From the NCBI GenBank assembly GCA_019359245.1, contig JAHHHR010000047.1:1-60534 (forward strand): a DNA stretch of 60,534 bases. Reading direction: 5' to 3'. Shown piece after piece: positions 19,181 to 27,086 of this stretch. The notes beneath the pieces are model-generated. The model was not told the DNA's origin. It was given only the letters and a program-made list of their open reading frames with translations, and did no database searches. Position numbers and translations under genes: made by a program. Source of the DNA: Nostoc desertorum CM1-VF14 (lineage in GTDB: Bacteria > Cyanobacteriota > Cyanobacteriia > Cyanobacteriales > Nostocaceae). Each line of letters begins with the position of its first letter. Position 1 is the stretch's first letter.

Positions 19181-19212
19181 AATTTTGAATTTTGAATTTT
19201 GAATTTTGAATT
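19181..19212. repeat. TTTTGAA tandem repeat, right copy
   Basis: Tandem AATTTTGA units run up to the stop codon of the gene at 19211. This array is the inverted counterpart of the one at 18724-18757. Confidence 0.85.
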
Positions 19213-19678
19213 ACTCTTCTGGATGCAAGGGGCAAGGCCGCACTGGGCAGTAGCTTGAGGTAATCTCAAACATATCTTTATATTGATATAGTGAGATAGC
19301 ATATTGTTTCGCAAATGCCTGCAACACCTGATCTGTATAGGCGCGGATCTTGCCAGCTGTTAACCCAAAGCAGTGAATTGGTTCTAAGCGGCAAACAGGT
19401 TTTTGCCCCAGCCAGAGTTCTGCCGACATCGCGTGTAATGGTTTATCCCCCGGTTCTTTATACAAATACAGCACTGTAAAATATGTTGCTGGTGGTTCGA
19501 CTGTTACTGAATCAATTTCTGCTGAATTATTCTGGGAGCGGCGACGATAGAATGAGCGGCGATTGTGGCAGATTTTGGGATTCCAACATCCATCCCCTGC
19601 TGTTCCATGTAAAACTTTAGCTTGAGTTGTTGGTAACTTGGCGCATAACTGACATTTGGGATCGAGTGGCTTTGGCAT
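19211..19678 (-). CDS. Cys-rich hypothetical protein coupled to recombinase
   Basis: The 155-residue protein starts with M-P-K-P-L-D-P-K-C-Q-L-C. Further cysteines occur in D-G-C-W-N-P-K-I-C-H, so C9, C12, C31 and C37 could form a zinc knuckle. More Cys (C-P-V-R-P-C-P-L-H) lie near the C-terminus. The central part is a beta/alpha domain I do not recognise. Its ATG follows the recombinase stop by only 3 bases, indicating co-translation. A DNA- or RNA-binding accessory role to the recombinase is possible but unsupported. Confidence 0.7.
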   Translation of the reverse strand: MPKPLDPKCQLCAKLPTTQAKVLHGTAGDGCWNPKICHNRRSFYRRRSQNNSAEIDSVTVEPPATYFTVLYLYKEPGDKPLHAMSAELWLGQKPVCRLEPIHCFGLTAGKIRAYTDQVLQAFAKQYAISLYQYKDMFEITSSYCPVRPCPLHPEE

Positions 19679-19681
19679 ACC

Positions 19682-20716
19682 TTACTCCCCTTGAGTTTCA
19701 CCGATTGCACGATAGTAAGCAGCAATCGCCGCTTCTTGCTCACTGCGAAGGGTATAGCGCCGAAACGCTTTCTCGCTTTGATGCCCTGTTAATTTTCGTG
19801 CATGGCTGGGGTCAACTCCCAATAGCAATAAGTCAGTGGCGTAAGTATGTCGAAAGGAGTGAGGGTGCAAATCCTCAATGTGAGCTATTTCACCAATTTT
19901 TTCTACAGCAAAGTAAATCCCGTGATAACTCAAGCGTTCACCTTTGTATGAAGCATGGTGTGAAATCATCAATGGAGAGTCGCTGTTTAACACCTCCCCT
20001 TGCTGTTCGCGCGTAAGCAAATACTCTTGCACTACTTCCCGACTCTCTTTTCGCAGTGGCACTAAGCGTGGTTCATTGGTTTTAGTGTCTGGTAAAAACA
20101 GCAGCTTGCCATCAAATGACCCAACATTTAGCTGTACAACTTCCCCTGCCCGGAGTCCATGACTGAGAATGTGAACCAGTGCTGTATCGCGTTGCTTTGT
20201 TTCTCCCAACAATTCCAACGCTGACCAAACCTGTTCCATTTGTTCTGGGGTTAAACTCTGGGCTGGTGGTAGAGGTACTTTTTCTAGTTTAATCCCCAGT
20301 GTCGGTAAGGTAGCAATAATTTCAGGATACGTATAGCACATCCATTTAAAAAAGCTTTTAAGGGCAGCAATTGAGGCATTGATGCTGCTTTTGGAAAGCG
20401 GTTTACCAGCATCAGTGAGTATTTCATCACGGAGATATTGTTTATATAGCGCAAGGTGACGTGGACGCAGTTCATGATAGTGCAGCTCACTCCAAGCCAA
20501 AAATCGTTTGAGTTCTCGTTCGTAAAGCTTGCGGCTGTTAGGTGCGAGATTGTTGCTGCGTAAAAATTCCAGAACTTTTACCCACCGAATATCGGTTGGT
20601 GGTCTTGTAACTCTAGTACGCCCAGAGAGCGATGCAGTTTCAGCGTCCAGAGGAATAAGTTTAATGGGAGGTAAGTTATTTAGTTCAGGGTTATTCACTA
20701 GATTATGCGATCGCAC
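19682..20716 (-). CDS. Tyrosine recombinase/phage-type integrase
   Basis: The 344-residue protein begins at a GTG. It has an N-terminal SAM-like core-binding domain (about 45-140: N-S-R-K-L-Y-E-R-E-L-K-R-F-L-A-W) and a C-terminal catalytic domain. The catalytic residues are visible: Arg in H-G-L-R-A-G-E-V near 188, H-S-F-R-H near 286, G-H-Q near 309 and the nucleophilic Tyr in F-R-R-Y-T-L near 320. It is XerC/D-like in size. With the two following genes it forms a small operon typical of mobile or plasmid DNA. No att core could be identified. Confidence 0.92.
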   Translation of the reverse strand: MRSHNLVNNPELNNLPPIKLIPLDAETASLSGRTRVTRPPTDIRWVKVLEFLRSNNLAPNSRKLYERELKRFLAWSELHYHELRPRHLALYKQYLRDEILTDAGKPLSKSSINASIAALKSFFKWMCYTYPEIIATLPTLGIKLEKVPLPPAQSLTPEQMEQVWSALELLGETKQRDTALVHILSHGLRAGEVVQLNVGSFDGKLLFLPDTKTNEPRLVPLRKESREVVQEYLLTREQQGEVLNSDSPLMISHHASYKGERLSYHGIYFAVEKIGEIAHIEDLHPHSFRHTYATDLLLLGVDPSHARKLTGHQSEKAFRRYTLRSEQEAAIAAYYRAIGETQGE

Positions 20717-21346
20717 TGGGTGGCTCTGAATTTAAAAATTCAGTATACACGATCGCGGTGTGAAGACAAAATAAGATACCCTTATCTTTTATCCGACATA
20801 AACTACGATAAAAACTACTTTCCCCCAGACACAACACTTTCACCAATATGCGATCGCTGACTAAGCATATTGGCAACGAGAATAGAAACTATTGCGCTGC
20901 CGATGAATTTTGGTTATCCCTGGTATGCCTTGTAATGCGTAAGTCAAGTAATACACAGGTGAAGTGCTAACTTTTAGTTATAATTAGCCGTAACTTATTA
21001 TAAGCACAATGCAACTCTAGCTTCGACTTAGTGCAAAGATAGTTTACAAAAGTTGCTCAGGCGGTTGCCTTAGTCTATGGGAATAAAAAAGTTTAACAAT
21101 TTTTGTTAAGTGCTTTACCCCGCTCCAAGCATCCGTCCAGAAATCGCTTGAAAGAGCCTCTACGCTGCACCCACGCTACGTTATTACTAGAGCGATCGCC
21201 ACTTCGCCACTGGCTCATGATGGTTACGCCATCGCTGTTAAGCTCTTCAAAGATTTCTGGTCTTATTTCCCAGTAACTCTATTATTATCCAGTCATCAGT
21301 AATGGGGACTATATTTTCCAGTGTTGTAGAGTCTTTTTGTTCTTGA
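20717..21346. other. Intergenic region, no gene seen
   Basis: The 630 bases contain HIP1 sites, a 9-bp hairpin CCAATATGC/GCATATTGG at 20843-20873 and a GTTTAACAATTTTTGTTAAG palindrome near 21089-21108. The recombinase promoter should be near 20720-20800. The hairpin close to the recombinase start could be a recombination site, but I have no second copy to compare. No coding frame is convincing. Confidence 0.45.
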
Positions 21347-21985
21347 CTAATAAATTTCGTCTTCTTCATCTAGCCAATCTTCATCCCAGAGAAGTTCATT
21401 GTAAACCTTAGTAGCTTGAGATATTTTTAGGTTGTGAGCTGCTGTCACACAATTTCTTGGTTGCCAGCCAATGAGGGCGTATCTCCCATGTAAATATCTG
21501 ACAGCATTTTTGCAGTCATTAATTACTGGAATATCCTCTTTGATGTATTTTCGCAATTGGACTCCTAAACGAATTGCCTCCATTTCATAATTGTGAAAAT
21601 TGGGTTCTTCAACATCAGGTGTAGAAATCAGCAATCCTCTCACCCAGGCATGATTTTTATAGATAGCCTTCGCTACAACTAAATTGACTTGTTTTGGTGT
21701 CCAGTTGCTCCGAAGTAAAAAGTTATCTATTGCTGATTCATCATCTAAATCTATATCTACGTTAGATTCTGAAAGTATTTCCGAGATATCTGTATTTTCT
21801 AGGAACAGTTCGTACCACTCTTGAAAAGTTTCGGGACTAAATAGTTTTCTGGCTTCTTCAAATGAAATTTTCTCCCATCCTGCATCTGTAACTATTTCGT
21901 TACCAGTCCTTGTAATGAACAGATTCTTTTCTTCTAGCATCCAAGGGAAGGATGTCTTGTGATGTCTTCTCTTTCGTTTACCCAT
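21347..21985 (-). CDS. Hypothetical protein with basic N-terminus and acidic tail
   Basis: The protein has 212 residues. A very basic start (M-G-K-R-K-R-R-H-H-K) is followed by a mixed helical body and a strongly acidic C-terminus (D-E-D-W-L-D-E-E-D-E-I-Y). The middle has W-T-P-K-Q-V-N-L-V-V-A-K-A-I-Y-K and Y-L-H-G-R-Y-A-L-I-G-W-Q-P-R. I recognise no family, membrane segment or signal. Another small unknown gene lies upstream on the same strand, 175 bases away. Confidence 0.6.
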   Translation of the reverse strand: MGKRKRRHHKTSFPWMLEEKNLFITRTGNEIVTDAGWEKISFEEARKLFSPETFQEWYELFLENTDISEILSESNVDIDLDDESAIDNFLLRSNWTPKQVNLVVAKAIYKNHAWVRGLLISTPDVEEPNFHNYEMEAIRLGVQLRKYIKEDIPVINDCKNAVRYLHGRYALIGWQPRNCVTAAHNLKISQATKVYNELLWDEDWLDEEDEIY

Positions 21986-22160
21986 TCAACTACCTGATGC
22001 CATTGCGATGTCTGCGATGAGTCGCCTAAGCGTCTATGCATTCAATTTTAGTGCTATCGTTAATTATCTTTTAGGCTTCTTTATCAAAAGAAAACTTCTG
22101 TTTGTGACAATGCGTACACACAATAGCAACGTATTTTTTTCACCTATCTTTACTAGGTTT

Positions 22161-22454
22161 TTACCCGCAGAAATCATCAACGCGGATATCACGCCAAATA
22201 TCAGAAATCTGCCAGCCTGATTTGCCCACCGATTGCACTGGAGGATTGTCAAGGAATGGAACATAGTCAGGAACTCTAGGCTCTGAAATTGCTACTGGTT
22301 TCTCCTCAACCTCAACCACAGGGGCAGTAGAATTGACAGTATTAGCTTCAAGAAGTTGGTCTTCAGCCTCCTCGATTAATTTCATCTGTCTCAGCGTGAG
22401 CTTGTCAGATTTTTTGATGATTTTCTTAGTGTGTATCTCATTAGAAGTTTTCAT
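22161..22454 (-). CDS. Small hypothetical protein
   Basis: I prefer the ATG at 22454 (M-K-T-S-N-E-I-H) because it follows GAGAGAAC; starts at 22475 and 22541 are possible. The 97-residue product has a lysine-rich helical N-terminus (K-K-I-I-K-K-S-D-K-L-T-L-R-Q-M-K-L-I-E-E-A-E), a Pro/Glu/Val linker and a C-terminus S-G-W-Q-I-S-D-I-W-R-D-I. It looks like a small soluble adaptor or regulator. The family is unknown. Confidence 0.5.
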   Translation of the reverse strand: MKTSNEIHTKKIIKKSDKLTLRQMKLIEEAEDQLLEANTVNSTAPVVEVEEKPVAISEPRVPDYVPFLDNPPVQSVGKSGWQISDIWRDIRVDDFCG

Positions 22455-23102
22455 TGGCTGTTCTCTCAAAGGCATTGGCTGAAAATTTGGATGGCTAAAG
22501 TTGGGAAAGGAAGGTGTAAATAATTTGCACGGAATAAACACTCTACTGTAAATCTACGGCAAATACCAGTCCCTTGCTGAAGAATTTATGAATATCTGGC
22601 GTGAAGGATTGCGCTGGAGCGCAACCAACCAAGTATGAGTAACTAATCTATCTCTTGCCAGAGCAGGAAAAGCAAGGCAGCAACTAAGCTGTTATTAAGT
22701 AGCTAATGATAAGTTTGCATAGGGGGGGTACTTAAAAAAAGTTTAGGTACTCTTTATCTAAGTATTTTCATTCTTTTCATTTATTCAGATGTTCTCTACG
22801 AGACACTATTGCTGGCTTTTGAGCAGGAGTCAAAGCAATAGGGTAATTTGAGCAGATTTATTTTTTATCCATTAATTCAATTATAGACGTAATTCTTTGC
22901 CAGTTTGCACCAAAACACTTTTGAGTAAGGTTAGATTAGCCAGAGCAAATGAATTAGCCATTTTGAATAATTAAATTAGTATTTTACCTAAATAAATCAA
23001 TATTTAATATTGTTAAATATCGATGTCCAGCCTCCACTAACTTTTAGAGTGGGAATATATGCTTAACAATCTCATCCTTTTGATCAAGGAGTACAAAAAG
23101 AC
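22455..23102. other. Intergenic region upstream of the response regulator
   Basis: No gene is seen in about 650 bases. Features are a GATTGCGCTGGAGCGCAACC palindrome near 22608-22627, a G7 run near 22723 followed by an A7 run near 22736, and AT-rich sequence from 22850 to 23030 that should hold the response-regulator promoter. An AAGGAG ribosome-binding site is at about 23085. Confidence 0.45.
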
Positions 23103-23837
23103 GTGGAGAGCCATAAAGCAAAAATCCTGATAGTAGATGATGAAGCCAGCATCCGCCGGATTTTACAGACGCGTCTTGAGATGATTGGCTACAATGTAGT
23201 CCAAGCTTCTGATGGTGAAGAAGCTTTGTCAGCCTTTCGTAAAGAAACTCCCGACTTAATCGTTCTGGATGTGATGATGCCAAAGCTGGATGGGTACGGT
23301 GTCTGTCAAGAATTACGGAAACAATCAGATGTGCCAATCATCATGCTTACAGCTTTGGGAGATGTAGCAGATCGAATCACGGGGTTGGAATTAGGTGCTG
23401 ATGATTATATGGCGAAACCTTTCTCTCCCAAGGAATTAGAGTCAAGAATTCGCTCGTTGCTGCGACGAAGAAACGATAGAACAACAACTGCTGCTATTTC
23501 TAATTTTGGAGTAATGGTTGTAGACAATCTCAAAATTGATACCAATAAGCGACAAGTCTACAAAGGAGGTGAGCGGATTCCATTAACGGGTGTAGAGTAC
23601 AGCTTACTAGAGTTATTGATGAGGTATCCTGGCAAATCTTTTACCCGTGGAGAAATATTGCAGCAAGTGTGGGGTTATAACGCAGAACAACACACAGATA
23701 CTCGTGTGGTGGATGTGCATATCTCACGTTTGCGCTCGAAGTTAGAAGATGACGCGGAAAATCCAGAGTATATACTCACTGCAAGAGGAAGTGGTTACTT
23801 TTTTCAACGAATTGCTCAACTAAAACATCAATCATGA
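23103..23837 (+). CDS. OmpR/PhoB-family response regulator, RpaB-like paralogue
   Basis: The start is a GTG about 11 bases after AAGGAG. The 244-residue protein has a receiver domain with the acidic pair V-D-D-E at 12-13, phosphoacceptor D56 in L-D-V-M-M-P and the switch Lys in Y-M-A-K-P-F near 106. A short linker leads to a winged-helix DNA-binding domain (T-N-K-R-Q-V-Y-K-G-G, then V-V-D-V-H-I-S-R-L-R-S-K-L). The wording is very close to RpaB/Ycf27, which controls light-responsive genes. The linker is shorter and the sequence more diverged than a typical RpaB, so this is probably a second copy. No histidine kinase is adjacent. Confidence 0.88.
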   Translation: MESHKAKILIVDDEASIRRILQTRLEMIGYNVVQASDGEEALSAFRKETPDLIVLDVMMPKLDGYGVCQELRKQSDVPIIMLTALGDVADRITGLELGADDYMAKPFSPKELESRIRSLLRRRNDRTTTAAISNFGVMVVDNLKIDTNKRQVYKGGERIPLTGVEYSLLELLMRYPGKSFTRGEILQQVWGYNAEQHTDTRVVDVHISRLRSKLEDDAENPEYILTARGSGYFFQRIAQLKHQS

Positions 23838-23856
23838 AACCGCCAAGGTTAGTGTT

Positions 23857-23964
23857 ATGACTAAGCTCATCTTAATTACAGGCATAAGCAAAGGTCTAGG
23901 TTATGCGATGACCGAGGGTTTTATTTAACAGGGACATACTGTTATTGGTTGCGCCCGTTCATGA
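23857..23964 (+). pseudogene. N-terminal remnant of a short-chain dehydrogenase
   Basis: From the ATG at 23857 the frame reads L-I-L-I-T-G-I-S-K-G-L-G-Y-A-M, the cofactor-binding start of an SDR. A TAA follows at 23926, after which the same frame continues with G-H-T-V-I-G-C-A-R-S and stops again. The rest of the gene is missing. It is a dead fragment just behind the RpaB-like gene. Confidence 0.75.
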
Positions 23965-24064
23965 GAATACGATCTGCCAGCAAAGACTTGAGTTTAGGTT
24001 CTAAACGCTTTGCTAGAAATAACCTCTAAACCAATCTGTTAAAAACATTTACATCAACTTATTT

Positions 24065-26536
24065 ATGGCTAATAGCATTGATTTCACAATAATTCCCTTA
24101 CCTAATGTTATCAAATTAAAACTTGATTTTTTAGATGATGTAAATTTAGTCTCGTCCAGTTCAGGAATTTATTTAGATTTTGACCATGATTTGCAGTTAA
24201 ATTTAGATAAAATTTTTAGTACTCATAGTACAGTCCCATACATAAATGTAATATTTGATACAATCATTGTTGAAATATTTGGCAAACCTGAAATTAGAAT
24301 ATCTGAACCAAAATATAAAATTTATAAAAATTCTCAAGAAGTTGAACTCAGCTTTAAAGGATTACTAAATAACCAAAATATTGAATTGTTTTTTGGCAAG
24401 CAAACTACATTAAAATATAAATTAAATGAAGATTTTATTTTTAGCAACTTAGATACTAAACTTCCTATTATCAACGATTTAAAATTAACCAACCCAGAGC
24501 TAATTATCACTGATATTGAACATAATTTTATACATTCAAAATTAGGTTCCATTACCTTAGGCAGAGGATTCAATTTTATTGGAAATATTGATTTCAATAA
24601 TCTCCAGACAAATTTCAGCAGTTTTATTCATCGAAGCTTAGAAATTGGGTGCTTAGGAGCGATAATTAACTTTAATCCGGCAGGACAGGTTAGCTTAACA
24701 GGTAATATTGCAGGCGATATTCAGCTATTTTCCCAGCAACAATTTAAAGCTACTTTTAATAATTTGCTCATAGGGTTAAATATTGGGGCTGATTTAGAGC
24801 CAAACTTTGAATTAACTGGAAATTTGATTCTTCAAGGCTACGATCCCACCCAAGAAAAAGAACTTAAGCTATTTCTCTCTGGTAGTCTCTCTCTCGAACC
24901 CGAATCTTTAACAGCATACTTTTCTCAACAAGGTGAAAAATCTTGGTTGAATCCCTATGGATTGGTAGGAACTGAACTTCGTAATATCAGGTTTCAAGGA
25001 GGCGGAACGTATTTACCTCCTTACTTTGATAACTTTGGCTTCATTGGTGATTTGAAATGGGAAAAAACAGACCTTGAGGTAGCTTTTCTGATGGACACTA
25101 ATGATCCTGAAAGATTAGCTTTAATTTTAAATCCGAAGCAAGCGGTTAGCTTAATAGATTTGTGGCGGGGGCCAGTCGCTTCCTTTCTTACCAAACAAGT
25201 AGGTTATTCAACCGATTTAGTTAACAAAGCACTAGAGCTTTTAGAAAGCTTAGTCAACTTAAACATCGAATCAATTGATGGGGATGGAGACGGGAAAATC
25301 AATTCTTTAATTAAGTATGTTCCTTTTCCGACAATAATTGCGGCTCAAGCGATATCAGAAGGTTTAGAAATTAATGGCAAAATTAATGCTTGGGGGCATG
25401 AGGCAATCTTAATCCTTCAAGGAGATAAAACTTTTAATAATATCTGCGGTTCATTAAAAGTTCTAGAAATTGATTTAGGATTTCTGAAAATTAAGGGAAC
25501 GGATGACGATAGTTTAGATTTATCTTTAAAGGTAATGCCTAGTGAGCAGTATCTTAAGGGAGATGGTTATCTAGAAATTCTTGACAACGAAATTGCGAAT
25601 GTTGAATTTAAAATTACCCCTACCAATACTACCTTTAAAAACTTTGACCTGAGTTTAGGTAATCTGTTAAGTATTGATGTTGATGCCCTGAGTATCGATA
25701 TAAAATCTGGTAGCGGTAGTGGTTTAGGAACAATTTCAGTTTTTGGGAATACCCTCGCAGGCATTATGTTTGATGTTACTCCAAATAGTGTCAATCTGAG
25801 GAATGTTCGGCTGAGTTTAGCAGGTTTCTTGACTTTGGCTATTCCGAACCTCACAGTTAATTTGAAGAATCAAAGTGCAACAGGGACAGCAAATATTATT
25901 GCTTTTAATCAATCTTTGGGTAGCGGCACTTTATCATTTAACACTCAGAACGTTTCAATTAATAATGTAGCTCTTAATTTAGGCAATGTTATAAAGCTCA
26001 ATGTTCCTAGTTTTAAACTTGATTTAACTAATAAAAAGGTTTTTGGTTTAGGCGATGTTACTCTCTTAGGCAAACAATTCACCGCGTTAGGTATCAGCCT
26101 GAACGAGAGCGGATTTCAAGCTACAAGTAATTTCAATTTTGGTATTTTAGCTTTCAACGGCGCTACAGTCACTCTCAGCAAAGGAACTAATGGTAATATC
26201 AATAATTCTGCCAGTATTGCAGGAAGCCTCAAGTTTTTAGGCTACACCTTTGCCAATATCACGGCTAGCATTACTAGCAGCCAATTAATTGCATCGGGTA
26301 GTTTTAATTTTGGTGGTATTTTAATACTTAAAGGAGCAAATAATCGAAGGAATGCGACAATAACGCTTAACAGACCAAAAAGCGGACTGTACAATTGGGT
26401 TAGTATTATGGGTAGCTTTTATCTGTTAGGTCAAGAGTTAACATCACTCACTATCCGCCATAATAATAGTACTTTAAAAATTTTAGGTATGCACATTATC
26501 AAAAAGCCCAACCATTCAAAAGGAATACATAAGTAG
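24065..26536 (+). CDS. Large beta-repeat protein of unknown function
   Basis: The protein has 823 residues and no clear signal peptide or membrane span. It is dominated by short beta-strands. The second half repeats a unit of the kind L-G-N-x-L-x-I-x-V-x-x-L-x-x-x-L/I followed by G-x-G-x-I/V (about 520-700). A calcium-binding-like loop D-G-D-G-D-G-K-I-N lies near residue 410. The pattern resembles AsmA- or TULIP-like lipid-binding repeats or an extended beta-solenoid, but I cannot assign it. Base composition is AT-rich, like the following genes, and it stands alone between a dead SDR fragment and a convergent gene. Confidence 0.65.
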   Translation: MANSIDFTIIPLPNVIKLKLDFLDDVNLVSSSSGIYLDFDHDLQLNLDKIFSTHSTVPYINVIFDTIIVEIFGKPEIRISEPKYKIYKNSQEVELSFKGLLNNQNIELFFGKQTTLKYKLNEDFIFSNLDTKLPIINDLKLTNPELIITDIEHNFIHSKLGSITLGRGFNFIGNIDFNNLQTNFSSFIHRSLEIGCLGAIINFNPAGQVSLTGNIAGDIQLFSQQQFKATFNNLLIGLNIGADLEPNFELTGNLILQGYDPTQEKELKLFLSGSLSLEPESLTAYFSQQGEKSWLNPYGLVGTELRNIRFQGGGTYLPPYFDNFGFIGDLKWEKTDLEVAFLMDTNDPERLALILNPKQAVSLIDLWRGPVASFLTKQVGYSTDLVNKALELLESLVNLNIESIDGDGDGKINSLIKYVPFPTIIAAQAISEGLEINGKINAWGHEAILILQGDKTFNNICGSLKVLEIDLGFLKIKGTDDDSLDLSLKVMPSEQYLKGDGYLEILDNEIANVEFKITPTNTTFKNFDLSLGNLLSIDVDALSIDIKSGSGSGLGTISVFGNTLAGIMFDVTPNSVNLRNVRLSLAGFLTLAIPNLTVNLKNQSATGTANIIAFNQSLGSGTLSFNTQNVSINNVALNLGNVIKLNVPSFKLDLTNKKVFGLGDVTLLGKQFTALGISLNESGFQATSNFNFGILAFNGATVTLSKGTNGNINNSASIAGSLKFLGYTFANITASITSSQLIASGSFNFGGILILKGANNRRNATITLNRPKSGLYNWVSIMGSFYLLGQELTSLTIRHNNSTLKILGMHIIKKPNHSKGIHK

Positions 26537-26637
26537 GGTAAAAACAAGTTAAATTCAAGTTATAGTTAGTCTTAGTGGCACTAAACTAGATTGTTACCTA
26601 GATTTGTTAATTTAATATTACAAGAAGGTAAAAAGTA

Positions 26638-27048
26638 TTAATTGATTTTTATACCAGCAATTCTCTGATTTTTATCGCTTATTATAAAATTTAATTTATT
26701 AATTTCAATAACTTCATAATTCTCGGTTATAAATATAGAGTAGATGCTAGCTATCATATCTGCCAAATCTACTTTAGATAATATCAGTAATCGCAAATTG
26801 AAAAATGATTTAGGAACAGTTTTAACAATTAAACATAATCTTCTATCATTTACATGCCATACACCAGTAAATTTATTACCCGTAATAAATTCGCTGGGTT
26901 TAGATAAAAGAAACGTTTGAATTCTAGTTTGCTCATAAGTCATATTATCTTTAAATTCAATAGAATTTTTTTCCCAATTTGTATTAAAACGCCATTTTCC
27001 AAAAAGTAAAATTTCTATTTCTGTATCTGACAAATTCATATTATTCAT
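26638..27048 (-). CDS. Hypothetical protein (136 aa)
   Basis: The protein begins N-L-S-D-T-E-I-E-I-L-L-F-G-K-W-R-F and continues with alternating strands (F-T-G-V-W-H-V-N-D-R-R-L-C-L-I-V-K-T-V). The beginning is like the K-W-x-F strand that opens small lipocalin-like barrels, but length and motifs are insufficient for a call. It lies 38 bases downstream of the coiled-coil/GUN4 gene on the same strand and is probably co-transcribed with it. Confidence 0.55.
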   Translation of the reverse strand: MNNMNLSDTEIEILLFGKWRFNTNWEKNSIEFKDNMTYEQTRIQTFLLSKPSEFITGNKFTGVWHVNDRRLCLIVKTVPKSFFNLRLLILSKVDLADMIASIYSIFITENYEVIEINKLNFIISDKNQRIAGIKIN

Positions 27049-27086
27049 TTGCTTTCTCCCCTATTATTAAATAATGTGCAATTTAC

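Noticed and set aside
18724..19212. AAAATTC arrays as a CRISPR
   Set aside because: The units are contiguous short tandem repeats with no spacers.
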